NCBI GenBank assembly: GCA_013426755.1 | Contig: AP019861.1 | Location: forward strand, 1,953,271 to 2,017,270 | Direction of reading: 5' to 3' | DNA from: Spirochaetota bacterium | GTDB taxonomy: Bacteria > Spirochaetota > UBA12135 > COTS27 | Length of the DNA: 64,000 bases | Shown here: positions 18,951 to 27,992 of the stretch, piece by piece | Layout of the letters: every line of letters starts with the position of its first letter | How positions within the stretch are numbered: the first letter of the stretch is position 1 | Translations under genes and position numbers: made by a program | The notes under the pieces: generated by a model | Database searches by the model: none | What the model saw: the letters and a program-made list of their open reading frames with translations, nothing else | Told to the model about the DNA's origin: nothing

Positions 18951-19892
18951 ATGCAGTCCCCATATTCTAAGCGAAACATACCTCCACTTCAAAAGATAGA
19001 CTTGCTAGCGACAATTAAACAAGAGAGCCCTAAGTTAGCAGCTAAACTCACCAAGCCCTACTATGCCCCCCTTATGTTTCTAATAAAAAGACTTGTTAAC
19101 GAGAAAGGATTAAATGAGCACGTAGCCTTATTACATCGCAGGTTGGTTGCAGACGACAATCTTTCACATCTAGACAATCTGAGTTATTATCTATACGAAT
19201 ATCTAAAGATTAATTTGCGTGTTAAAGGACATGAAAACATTCCAACTAAAACAGCTGTGGGCAAAAGTTTAATCTTTGCCGCCAATCATTCGCTAGGCGT
19301 ATTGGATGGTCTTACGTTAGTAGAAGTATTGAGTCGACGTTACGGCGACGCGAGAATTCTTGCTAATAGATTAGTTTTGTTAACACAGGTATTTAATTAT
19401 TTCATGTTACCTGTTGGCGTATTCAAACGAACAAACCGTGAAGAATCTATCGCAGCCCGTACGCTCTATGAAAGCCAGATTCCTATATCAATTTTTCCAG
19501 CAGGGCTAGTCGCTAGAAAAGACAATAACAAAATTTTACGTGAACAGCCATGGAAGAAACATTTTTTACAGAAAGCAATTGAATTCAAACGTGACATTGT
19601 ACCAACGCACATGGAAAACGAGAATTCGCGTGTTTTTTACATGATTCATCGCCTCAGAATGGCGCTAGGCATCAAAGCCAATTTAGAAATGTTCCTGCTC
19701 GTACGTGAATTTGTCAATGCAAGGCGTAAATCTATTACCATTCGGTTTGGACGTCCTATTTCTTATCAACACCTAGAAAAATGTCTGCAGAAAAGTTCAT
19801 CTGTTCACGATAAAAATACAATGTTAAACACCATTGCTGAGAAAATGAAAGTGCACGTTGAGAGTGGCTTAGTGAAACCGCTTAATTTGTAA
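18951..19892 (+). CDS. PlsC-like O-acyltransferase (probable aminolipid or phospholipid synthesis)
   Basis: A 313-residue acyltransferase with the NHx4D catalytic motif as NHSLGVLD (His113, Asp118) and an FPAG motif (SIFPAGLVARKD) where most PlsC proteins have FPEG. FPAGL(x)(S/A)R is characteristic of the Bacteroidota-type lysophospholipid acyltransferases that act as the O-acylating partner in glycine/ornithine-type lipid synthesis. Two GNAT acyltransferases of the matching N-acylating type follow on the same strand. I infer a role in an N-acyl amino acid lipid; ordinary phosphatidic acid synthesis is the alternative. AAGG lies directly before the ATG, an unusual spacing. No membrane segment is obvious beyond hydrophobic patches, so it is probably a peripheral membrane protein. 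Confidence 0.75.
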   Translation: MQSPYSKRNIPPLQKIDLLATIKQESPKLAAKLTKPYYAPLMFLIKRLVNEKGLNEHVALLHRRLVADDNLSHLDNLSYYLYEYLKINLRVKGHENIPTKTAVGKSLIFAANHSLGVLDGLTLVEVLSRRYGDARILANRLVLLTQVFNYFMLPVGVFKRTNREESIAARTLYESQIPISIFPAGLVARKDNNKILREQPWKKHFLQKAIEFKRDIVPTHMENENSRVFYMIHRLRMALGIKANLEMFLLVREFVNARRKSITIRFGRPISYQHLEKCLQKSSSVHDKNTMLNTIAEKMKVHVESGLVKPLNL

Positions 19893-20124
19893 CCTACCCT
19901 AGTGAATTCACTTGAAATAGCTTAATGAAGCCGCTTGCTTTATATCATGAATCTACTGATAAATAAAATGATAATGTTATCAATTCTCTTCATACCTATA
20001 AAAAAACATATAGCCTATTTTTAATGACTTTGTTTTATAATAAAAGACAGCATAAACTGATGATTTAGACTTATTTTAATTGTAAGATATTATTTTTTAA
20101 AAAGCGCATCTAGAGTCAAGCCAA

Positions 20125-21099
20125 ATGAAGTTTACCGAACATATCAAAATCATCAATAAACTCAAAAAAAATATCACTGCACAAGTGCGCCATGATCTCA
20201 TAAAAAAAGAGCTATCACAATTAACACCCCTTCTCACACTTCCACACATTAAGCAACGTGTTTACAAATTTCAAGCGAACACGAACATGGAATTGATGAA
20301 ACAATTCGCAATCACACGGAATATCTGCTGGCATGCCTATGGCTGTGGCGGAAATCCTGAGACGGATATTGACAGTTACGATACAGACCCTATGTCCTGT
20401 TATAAACAGATTTTAGTTTGGGATGACGATAAAGAAGAGATCTTAGGGGGATGTCGCTATGTGTCGCTGAGAGAATTAAAAGAGGATTTGGGGTATTTTC
20501 CTAAGGAACCGAAGATCAGAACATGGCAGATGTTTGATATGAGCGCCGATTTTTATAACAATTATTTGCCTTATTTGATAGAAATTCAGCGGTTATTCAT
20601 TATTCCTGAAAAAACCTATACATTCACATCCCAATCGACTAAACATGCGACCAATGTTATCGATACGCTGTTTAAAGGGATTGGAATGATTATAAAAAAG
20701 CAATCTATAAAATACTTGACAGGACGTGTTATATTTTCACCCTTACTGCTCTCTGAGAAGGACAATAAAAGAATTATCAATTTTCTACATGACAATTTCG
20801 CGTCCTATCATTTAATGTACCCTAAGGAACAATTTAGAACCGCTGCCTTTACAGAGCTGGCTAGCAATTATACCCACGATAAAATCTTTAATCCCAAGCA
20901 AATTTCCGAAATATCTCCAAAAATAATCCATTCCCTCCCCACACTTCTAAAAATTTACCTGACAATGGCAGAAAAATGCTATTTCTTAGGTGCAGTCGAT
21001 GAACCTGAACTCAATAATTCGCTAGAAGTTGCGATTATGTTTGCATTGAAAGATTTTAAGAAGAAAATTATGGAACGTTATATCAATAAACCTTATTGA
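20125..21099 (+). CDS. GNAT-fold N-acyltransferase A (amino acid lipid synthase-like)
   Basis: A 324-residue GNAT-type protein resembling the acyl-ACP-dependent amino acid N-acyltransferases (OlsB/GlsB group) that make lyso-ornithine or lyso-glycine lipids. Diagnostic stretches are ILGGCRYVSL, EIQRLFIIPE, a TLFKGIGMII helix, YLTGRVIFSP and a C-terminal segment with EVAIMFALKDFKKKIMERYI. It is paralogous to the protein encoded at 21881-22927 along its whole length. Its neighbour upstream is the matching O-acyltransferase class. Two N-acylating enzymes may differ in head group or chain length, or one may be degenerating, but both keep the main motifs. No clear ribosome binding site precedes the ATG. 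Confidence 0.75.
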   Translation: MKFTEHIKIINKLKKNITAQVRHDLIKKELSQLTPLLTLPHIKQRVYKFQANTNMELMKQFAITRNICWHAYGCGGNPETDIDSYDTDPMSCYKQILVWDDDKEEILGGCRYVSLRELKEDLGYFPKEPKIRTWQMFDMSADFYNNYLPYLIEIQRLFIIPEKTYTFTSQSTKHATNVIDTLFKGIGMIIKKQSIKYLTGRVIFSPLLLSEKDNKRIINFLHDNFASYHLMYPKEQFRTAAFTELASNYTHDKIFNPKQISEISPKIIHSLPTLLKIYLTMAEKCYFLGAVDEPELNNSLEVAIMFALKDFKKKIMERYINKPY

Positions 21100-21131
21100 G
21101 AAGCCGCCCTTTAATCCAGCTCGCCGCGTGA

Positions 21132-21247
21132 TTTGACTTATCCCATAGTTATAAGAAGTCCTTTCTAACCTACGTTGTAGCTCCCAATACCCAACTTTGA
21201 CTTATCCCATAGTTAAAAGAAGCTCTCTTTCTAACCTACGTAGTGGC
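21132..21247. repeat. 64-bp direct repeat after acyltransferase A
   Basis: A block starting gacttatcccatagtta occurs at 21135 and again at 21199 (period 64), with a common ctttctaacctacgt segment. It lies immediately before the 25-bp array. Confidence 0.8.
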
Positions 21248-21385
21248 ATCCAGTAGCTATCCAGAGCTATCTTATAGCTGCATGAAAGACAATTTGTGAC
21301 GATTTTAGAGCTGGAGAGCCCAATTATTATAAATTTCTTCCATAAAACTAGTTTTACGTGGTATGATATTAAGAGACTAGGCTAA

Positions 21386-21795
21386 GGACGCCTAATTTTG
21401 ATTGAATTGAAGACATCTCATTTTGATTGAATTGAAGACATCTTATTTTGATTGAATTGAAGACATCTAATTTTAATTGAATTGAATACACCTAATTTTG
21501 ATTGAATTGAAGACATCTAATTTTAATTGAATTAAAGACATCTAATTTTGATTGAGTTAAAGACATCTAATTTTAATTGAATTGAATACACCTAATTTTG
21601 ATTGAGTTAAAGACATCTAATTTTGATTGAGTTAAAGACATCTAATTTTGATTGAATTGAAGACATCTAATTTTGATTGAGTTAAAGACATCTAATTTTG
21701 ATTGAATTAAAGACATCTGATTTTAATTGAATTAAAGACATCTAATTTTGATTGAAGACATCTGATTTTGGTTGAATTAAGGACATCTAATTTGC
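21386..21795. repeat. 25-bp tandem array, about 16 copies, between the two GNAT genes
   Basis: Sixteen occurrences of tttt(g/a)attga spaced 25 bases apart from 21396 to about 21765, joined by attgaagacatctaa-type sequence; one copy near 21746 is shortened. There are no unique spacers, so it is not CRISPR. Together with the 64-bp repeat it fills the 781-base gap 21100-21880. Variation among copies is mostly G/A and T/C at fixed positions. Confidence 0.95.
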
Positions 21796-21880
21796 TGTGT
21801 TAACGCCTAGTTACCCGTATAATATATAAGAAAAAAATCTTATCACCAGTCAATTTATTAAATATTTTATAAATTAACCT

Positions 21881-22927
21881 ATGGAACAAGGCACAGTCAA
21901 AAAAATTAGAATTATAAAAAGGCTTTCTGAAGCGTTATCATTTAAGCCCAATCGCGAAGTTATCAAGCGCGAAGTCGCTAAAATGAAACCGATCATGGAA
22001 TTTCCCAAAGTCAATCAAGCAGTATACATCTTTCATGCCGAACAAAAACCACTTATCATGAATGAAATAGGCAGACTCCGTGAAAATTGTTGGAAATTTT
22101 ACGGGTACAGCACGGGAAATACCATTGACATTGACTTTTACGATACCAATCCTAATTCTTGTTACAAGCAGATCTTCATCTGGGATACAAAATCACATGA
22201 AATTCTAGGCGGGTGTCGTTATGTCTCTATGGTAGAATTGCGTGAAAAACTTGGGTTCATGCCCAAATATCCTGAAATTCATACTTTCAAGCTGTTCTCA
22301 GCAAGCGAACAATTTTTAACCGAATTTCTTCCACAAACCGTTGAATTACAGCGCGTTTTTGTCATTCCACGCATAGGACCTGATCTCCTAGACAACTCCC
22401 TCAAACACGCTCCCTTCGTGCTAGATAACATTTTCAAAACACTAGGACAATTCATCATCTGTAAGCAAAATATTGCCTACGTGACAGGGCGAGCTACATT
22501 TCCGCCTTCACTCTTCCCAGAAGAAACCACCAATAAAATTATTCGCCTACTCCATAATAACATTGCTCGCTACGACCTGTTACTTCCTAAAGAAAAATTT
22601 AGAGCCTCCGTAAAAGATGTGACAATTCCCAGCACAGCCCAAAGCACAGTCCAATCGCCCACCTACAAAGCACCCCCGACAAAATCTATCTCACTCCTCC
22701 AAAACGAGTACGATCCAAACGATATTCCCATCATCCTAAAAATTTATCTCAATCTAAGCGATAAAATTTACTTTGTAGGTGGAATCATCCATCCCGAACT
22801 TTCTAATTCTGTTGAGATTGCCATTATTGTAAGCATTAAGGATTTCTTCAAAAAGAAGAAAGAACGCTACTTAACAGGCAAGTTTACTGATAAAACACCC
22901 TCTGCTTCCACATCCACTGACGATTGA
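21881..22927 (+). CDS. GNAT-fold N-acyltransferase B (paralogue of A)
   Basis: Same architecture as acyltransferase A: ILGGCRYVSM, VELQRVFVIPR, ILDNIFKTLG-like helix region (VLDNIFKTLGQF), YVTGRATFPP and the C-terminal EIAIIVSIKDFFKKKKERYL. It is 24 residues longer, mainly through a Ser/Thr/Pro/Gln-rich loop near residues 245-270 and a Ser/Thr-rich tail. The start has TATAAA at 21868-21873, seven bases before the ATG, and no Shine-Dalgarno sequence, so the transcript may be leaderless. With A and the PlsC-like gene it makes up a three-gene acyltransferase locus, all on the plus strand. A second tandem array starts directly after the stop codon. Confidence 0.75.
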   Translation: MEQGTVKKIRIIKRLSEALSFKPNREVIKREVAKMKPIMEFPKVNQAVYIFHAEQKPLIMNEIGRLRENCWKFYGYSTGNTIDIDFYDTNPNSCYKQIFIWDTKSHEILGGCRYVSMVELREKLGFMPKYPEIHTFKLFSASEQFLTEFLPQTVELQRVFVIPRIGPDLLDNSLKHAPFVLDNIFKTLGQFIICKQNIAYVTGRATFPPSLFPEETTNKIIRLLHNNIARYDLLLPKEKFRASVKDVTIPSTAQSTVQSPTYKAPPTKSISLLQNEYDPNDIPIILKIYLNLSDKIYFVGGIIHPELSNSVEIAIIVSIKDFFKKKKERYLTGKFTDKTPSASTSTDD

Positions 22928-22930
22928 GCC

Positions 22931-23045
22931 CACTCTCAATAATTAAGATTGATCCTACTCTCAGTAATTAAGATTGACCCCACTCTCAATAATTGAGATT
23001 GATCCCATTCTCAATAATTAAGATTGATCCCACCCTCAATTAAAA
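22931..23045. repeat. 25-bp tandem array after acyltransferase B
   Basis: Five imperfect 25-base units built on ctcaataattaagattgat begin four bases after the stop codon of acyltransferase B. The sequence differs from the array at 21386, but the period is the same. Confidence 0.85.
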
Positions 23046-23097
23046 TTGATTTTATCTACTGATATTATTAGCGTAGATAAAAAATAATGTCTGGACG

Positions 23098-24624
23098 CTA
23101 AGAAATAGCCATTTGCTTTTCAATCTTGGTAAAAAAGAGCTTGATAATTTTATCGGTAGTGATATTCCTCTCAACAGAACTCAGACTGTAACTGATAGCG
23201 GAAGGCGTTTTCCCGCCTAAATAATGTCCGATCTCGGTGATCGATAAATGAGTGTGTTTTTTTAAGAGATATGCGGCGCATTGACGAATTTTAGCAAGGT
23301 GTTTAGTTTTTTTGGTGGAACGAAGTTCTTTCATGGTGACGGCGCTTGCTTGACAGACCTCTTTTAAGATAGCCTCTGGGGTATAAATTTTCGTTGAAGT
23401 GCTCACACTCTGCTCTGGAATGATGAAGCGATCACTCAATATACGAGTGCAGAACGCTTTATCGGCTGTAAGCGTAGGTTTTTGTTCTTGATAAATAGCC
23501 AATGTCTCCTTAAGCGTTGTGATAGCCCCTTTGAGTTCACGAATATTGCCTGGAAGGTGCTTGGCTAGAAATTGGATGACGGGTTCTGTTAAGACCAATT
23601 TGTGCTGGTGTGCGAATCGTGTCAAAAACCGCTCACGACTGGCTATCTCAATAGCTGGAATAGAGACAATGATACTCGCTGAGAGTCTGCTTTTTAGCCG
23701 TAGATCAAAAGCTGCCAATTCTGAAGGCGGCGCGTCACTTGCAAAAAGCATTTGTTTACCAGGCACGTAGATATTATTGAAAATATGAAAAAATTCAATT
23801 GAAGACTTTTCTTTCCCACCAAAAAACTGAATATCATCAATGATTAGAAGGTCTACGCTCTGATAACGCAGTCTAAAATCTCTATCTGTTTTAGAAAAAA
23901 TTGAACTCGTGAAGGCTTGGATGAATTTATCTGGGGTGACGTATTTGATTTTATAAAATGGGAAGCGATTTCTAACCTCATTGGCAACGGCTTGTAATAA
24001 GTGTGTTTTCCCCGTGCCTACTGGCCCGTACAAGTATAATGGAGAATGTCTAGAAAACTGGTCAATTGACTTCCGGGCAAAACGGTGTGCAAGCTCATTT
24101 TCTTCGACAACGAGAAAATTGTCAAATATGTTTTCTTTTAAGACATCCGGTAGAATATAGGGACTCTTTTTGTTTGGAGCGAATTCGGGTTTTGATGGAT
24201 ATTTTGATGAATGTTTTAATTGAGTTGTTTTAGAACTGGGGGTGGTTGAGCTCGGAGTATCTATTATATGTTCTGAAGGCGTTTTGAGCGTCCCTGAGGT
24301 GTTTTTTCCTAAGGAGGCTGTGGTTGTTGCGGTTGCTAGTGGATGAGAAGTAGCCATATCCGCCATCGTGTTTTCACCTTGATAGCAGATCGAGAGCTTT
24401 TTAAAGTCTGAGAAATGTTCAGCAAAAGTTTTAGCTAAGAAATCATTGTAGCGGGCAATGATTCTATTCTTTTTGATACGAAATTCTGTTATAAGTGTCA
24501 AATGTCCTTTTTCATAGGCGCTAAACCTAAGGTCTTCTAACCAGAGAGAATAATCTGTTTTGGGAAGACGCGCTTTGACGGTGCGCATTGCTTCGGTAAA
24601 AAGATCGTAAGTGGCTTCTTGCAC
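23098..24624 (-). CDS. dnaA: Chromosomal replication initiator DnaA (diverged DNA-binding signature)
   Basis: An AAA+ protein that binds and melts the replication origin. Domain I (about 1-80) and a long Ser/Thr/Lys-rich linker are followed by the ATPase domain: Walker A GPVGTGKT, Walker B LLIIDDIQFFGGK, DLRLKSRLS and sensor II LPGNIRELKGAI. Domain IV is recognisable (AAYLLKKHTHLSITEIGHYLGG), but the signature that is usually GGRDHTTV reads GGKTPSAI here. The Asp-His-Thr-Thr residues that touch the DnaA box in E. coli are thus replaced. The start is a GTG without a strong ribosome binding site. No dnaN or gyrase gene adjoins it. It could be a true DnaA with altered specificity or a second, DnaA-like protein. 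Confidence 0.85.
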   Translation of the reverse strand: MQEATYDLFTEAMRTVKARLPKTDYSLWLEDLRFSAYEKGHLTLITEFRIKKNRIIARYNDFLAKTFAEHFSDFKKLSICYQGENTMADMATSHPLATATTTASLGKNTSGTLKTPSEHIIDTPSSTTPSSKTTQLKHSSKYPSKPEFAPNKKSPYILPDVLKENIFDNFLVVEENELAHRFARKSIDQFSRHSPLYLYGPVGTGKTHLLQAVANEVRNRFPFYKIKYVTPDKFIQAFTSSIFSKTDRDFRLRYQSVDLLIIDDIQFFGGKEKSSIEFFHIFNNIYVPGKQMLFASDAPPSELAAFDLRLKSRLSASIIVSIPAIEIASRERFLTRFAHQHKLVLTEPVIQFLAKHLPGNIRELKGAITTLKETLAIYQEQKPTLTADKAFCTRILSDRFIIPEQSVSTSTKIYTPEAILKEVCQASAVTMKELRSTKKTKHLAKIRQCAAYLLKKHTHLSITEIGHYLGGKTPSAISYSLSSVERNITTDKIIKLFFTKIEKQMAIS

Positions 24625-25721
24625 TGCTCTAATACACCCTACTATACTTATAAAAATAACTTTTCTTAATAATCACTTTTAAATAATCTTTAACTCACTT
24701 TCAAAGAATTCATCTAGAATTACGGTTGCTAATCAACATTGAATCACTCTAAAAAGTCCAAAAAACCAAGTATTTTACAAAAATAAAACGATCCCACCTC
24801 AGAATACTACTCCCTAACCACGCTATAAGTCATTCACTAGGCAATGATGTAAGAATTTTTATTGAAATCCTCACCCCAACACACCTCAGCATCCCTACTC
24901 AATTTTAAAAACAACTTCTCACTATCCTTGTTTTCACTATCCTTATTTTAATTGACTACTCCTACTTTACTCTTACACTACCCCTGTTTCTTACTCCTAA
25001 GACAACAGCAAAACCAAGCCATCACAGACTCTTGACTGCAGAATCTGGCATAGCTACCACATTGATCTCTCAGAACAGTCAGACCCGTTAGACCTATCAG
25101 ACCAATTAGATCGATTAGATCACTATGATAGCACCTAGCACCCATCATCTGTATTAATAATAACTTGACTTACGGGAATATGACTCTAAAAAATTATTAA
25201 TTGCATAACCATTATTTCACTAATGTTTATAAGCGTCGTTAAAATTTAAGAATTATCAGTAAATTACAAACTATTACTGTTGTTCACTAAGAATAAGCAG
25301 GAGTCCACCTAAAAAAAATTAACAATCCAGCAGGACATTTCTTAGAATTTATATGAATTTTTTTATAAAAACAATCCATTCTAGAATACGCTTTCATTCT
25401 AGAATACGCTTTTATTCTAGAATACAGCTTTTAAGCCTCTCCTATGTGCTTAACCCTAAATTCACGTTCATAAAGTCATCATTGAATGATTTTACAGCTA
25501 TACTGCCGTATTTCATTGAAATGACCCGTCTTATCACAAAATAACCCATATCTAGCCAACTCATATCTAGCTAACTCATATCTAGCCAGGCTGCCTAGGT
25601 AACCCTAATGAATACTGCCGCCAAAACTTGATAAAATTAAGGAAGATTGATGAAATTAAAGGAGATTCATGAAATTAAGGGAGACTGAGGAAATATTCAA
25701 GGAGATTGAGAGAAAATTGAG
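24625..25721. repeat. 1.1-kb AT-rich region between dnaA and ispF with short iterated repeats
   Basis: No convincing gene. At 25378-25425 there are three 18-base units built on attctagaatacgctttc, each containing the palindrome TTCTAGAA. At 25547-25590, a 15-base unit tcatatctagccaac occurs three times. At 25627-25715, degenerate 21-base units of ggagattgatgaaatta type run up to the ispF stop. I saw no clean TTATCCACA boxes. A replication-origin role is possible because of its place upstream of dnaA, but it is not supported by classical boxes. Confidence 0.6.
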
Positions 25722-26201
25722 CTAGTTTTCAGTCAATTTCTGTATTAAACAAATTGCCTGAGCTGAAATACAATGACCTCTGCCTTCATCGTTCATTCCT
25801 TCGGTAGTCGTTGCTTTGATATTGACTTGCCTAGCTTGGGTAAGGGCTGCAATGCGTGTTTCCATTGCTTTTCTGTAAGGAGCTAGTTTAGGTTGCTCGC
25901 AAAGTAAAGTAGCGTCAATATTCACAACTTCATAATGACCCTCTTTAACAAAATTCATCACTTCAGTCAATAATAGCGAACTTGAAATGTCCTTAAACGC
26001 ATCATCGTGATCAGGAAAATGACTGCCAATATCACCCAATCCCATTGCCCCCAACAAACTATCACAAATAGCATGTAAGAGGACATCCGCATCTGAATGC
26101 CCAACTAACCCTTTCTTATATGGAATGAGGATTCCACCTAGATAAAGGTCTCTGCCTTCTTGTAAAAGATGCGTGTCATGACCTAATCCTACTCTAAACA
26201 T
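25722..26201 (-). CDS. ispF: 2-C-methyl-D-erythritol 2,4-cyclodiphosphate synthase
   Basis: Forms the cyclic diphosphate intermediate of the MEP isoprenoid pathway. At 159 residues it is typical. The zinc and substrate motifs are clear: GLGHDTHLL (Asp and His ligands) and GHSDADVLLHAICDSLLGA, then DIGSHFPD and NIDATLLCEQPKL. The C-terminal segment TTEGMNDEGRG deviates from the usual TTEGLGFxGRxEG form. No ribosome binding site is seen before the ATG. Other MEP genes are not in this window. Confidence 0.95.
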   Translation of the reverse strand: MFRVGLGHDTHLLQEGRDLYLGGILIPYKKGLVGHSDADVLLHAICDSLLGAMGLGDIGSHFPDHDDAFKDISSSLLLTEVMNFVKEGHYEVVNIDATLLCEQPKLAPYRKAMETRIAALTQARQVNIKATTTEGMNDEGRGHCISAQAICLIQKLTEN

Positions 26202-26780
26202 TGACGGCTATGCTTTAAAGCTTTTTAACATTATTTACCATTGATACATTATTTAACATTTATAAATACCACTCTTAATTTCTACTGGTTACAGCCCTTA
26301 TTATTTTTAATATGGCATTTAGACCGTAATATACACGAAGATATTACCCTAAATCTCCCAATTCACTACGAATCACTTACACGTCTTATTTAACCCAAAC
26401 CAAGCAACTATCCTACGATATAGCCATACTACAATGCTACAATGCAGCTACCTTATTATAATGACTGTAATGATTATAATAACAGAACCCTATAAAAACA
26501 CGACAAAACCTTCATTAACTACAAAACCCTCTTTCATAGTATACTATTATAATATTCTTATAGAGAGAATTACCCTAAATAACACGTCCATTAACCCGTA
26601 CTCGCTTTTCTTACATATTCATCTTTAACAAATTTAACAAATTTAATTAATAAATACCCCCAATCATCATCAATCACCCAACTAAAACGGCTGCACATCA
26701 ATTATAAAACTTCATCACTATAACTTCATCACTATAAGAACGCATCACTACCTGATGTTTCATAATGTATTTTCATCGCT
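26202..26780. other. Intergenic region ispF/outer-membrane protein
   Basis: A divergent 579-base AT-rich region. Short direct repeats such as cttcatcactataa are present near 26710-26740, and aca(a)tgctacaatgc near 26430. Short ORFs here have no coding character. Confidence 0.5.
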
Positions 26781-27689
26781 ATGAACTATTTTTTGACAAT
26801 TGTATGCATAGCCGTTTTGCTAGGAATCAGTCATCCCCAGATACTCAAAGCTCAAAATACAACATCATCGCCCACTGAAGAAACCACCTCTCCTCCCAGT
26901 GAACTAGATGTGCTCTCTGATGAAGAGACTGACCTAGCAGCACCAGAAATCGATATTACAAAATTAACCTACCAACGTTCCAAACTAGTTAGCAACGTAG
27001 ACTTCTGGTTCACACTCAATTTTGGCTTGACAGGAAAAAATACAAACAGCCGCGCAGACCTCATAACAGACCTCGCCACCCAACGCCCCGAAGGATCAGC
27101 AGCACCACCGAATGAATCCTATGAAGCTATTAATGATTCCATCAGTGTTCCGTATTTTATCGGCGTAGATTTTTTTACCTATTATAAATTTGTAGGCGGA
27201 GGCCTAAGCTACTATCGACTCAATTATATCAGCGGCACTCAAAATGCAGGTGTCAACATCACCAGCGCCACAGACACAAACCTAACAAACAACCAAGGGT
27301 CCTTTAACAATTACGCCTTCGCCTACAAGCATAAATACTCTCTCATAAGCGATGGTTTTGCATTGGAATTTCACCTCCGCCAAAAATTCATCAATAACCG
27401 CATCAACCTGCTCTTCGGCTTAGGGTACGTCTTTCAAGCAGGGACTTTCAAGTACGACCTCCTAGCCGTAGATGCCGGCAATGCCCTCATAAAGAGATCT
27501 GAAACTTCGCTCACTTCACATGGCCTCATCGCACGACTAGAAATGAATTTCCTGTTCGGTTATTACCTCATTCGTACAGGAGTCATGCTCATGGGCACTG
27601 ATTTCAATACACCCTACATTGAAAATATCCCCATTAACATTAGAAAGTACAATCTCTATCCCTATCTTAGTCTTGGCATTGGATTTTAA
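26781..27689 (+). CDS. Predicted outer-membrane beta-barrel protein
   Basis: Residues 1-24 form a signal peptide (hydrophobic TIVCIAVLLGI, then QILKAQ). An acidic Ser/Thr/Pro-rich stretch (about 25-60) links to a region of alternating aromatic and polar residues typical of barrel strands, for example YYKFVGGGLSYYRLNY and YALIRTGVML-like segments (YYLIRTGVMLMG). The chain ends in LYPYLSLGIGF, with a terminal Phe as in many proteins inserted by the BAM machinery. Length (302) would suit an 8-12 strand barrel. I do not recognise a specific family. A CATAAT box at 26761-26766, 14 bases before the ATG, with no Shine-Dalgarno sequence, suggests a very short leader. Confidence 0.65.
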   Translation: MNYFLTIVCIAVLLGISHPQILKAQNTTSSPTEETTSPPSELDVLSDEETDLAAPEIDITKLTYQRSKLVSNVDFWFTLNFGLTGKNTNSRADLITDLATQRPEGSAAPPNESYEAINDSISVPYFIGVDFFTYYKFVGGGLSYYRLNYISGTQNAGVNITSATDTNLTNNQGSFNNYAFAYKHKYSLISDGFALEFHLRQKFINNRINLLFGLGYVFQAGTFKYDLLAVDAGNALIKRSETSLTSHGLIARLEMNFLFGYYLIRTGVMLMGTDFNTPYIENIPINIRKYNLYPYLSLGIGF

Positions 27690-27992
27690 CGTCATACACG
27701 AACATTGCCACGTTGGGTTTTAACGTCGTGCCAACATTACTGGTGCGTTGCTTTTACCCACATAGATCAAACCTGCCATCCAGTTAAGTGAATGAGGTTA
27801 CTTTGACTGCATAGATCACTGCAATTCAATTAAGTTTAAGTGAGTGCAGTTATTTGACCTGTATAAATTTAACCTAGCATTCCAGTGAGGTGATCCCCCT
27901 TGTCTTTTATTGTCCTTTATTGTCCTTTAAATAGCACACAAAGACATGCCAGGGCAAGGCATATCTGGTAATAATCGTCTGCAAGTAATAAA
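27690..27992. repeat. Intergenic region with imperfect repeats
   Basis: Between convergent genes. Loose copies of a unit of about 55 bases (catagatca...aagtgaatgaggtta-like) span about 27755-27890, then ttgtcctttattgtccttta at about 27900-27928. No terminator-like hairpin with a T run was found. Confidence 0.5.

Noticed and set aside
21386..21795. CRISPR array
   Set aside because: Units are contiguous 25-mers without spacers of unique sequence and no cas genes are present. The same applies to the arrays at 55485 and 55852.
25353..25544. 63-codon ORF upstream of dnaA with HSRIRF repeats
   Set aside because: It is a translation of the 18-bp TTCTAGAA array.
24625..25721. Classical oriC
   Set aside because: I found no cluster of TTATNCACA boxes here, and dnaN is absent. 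The single consensus match at 4773-4781 is expected by chance.
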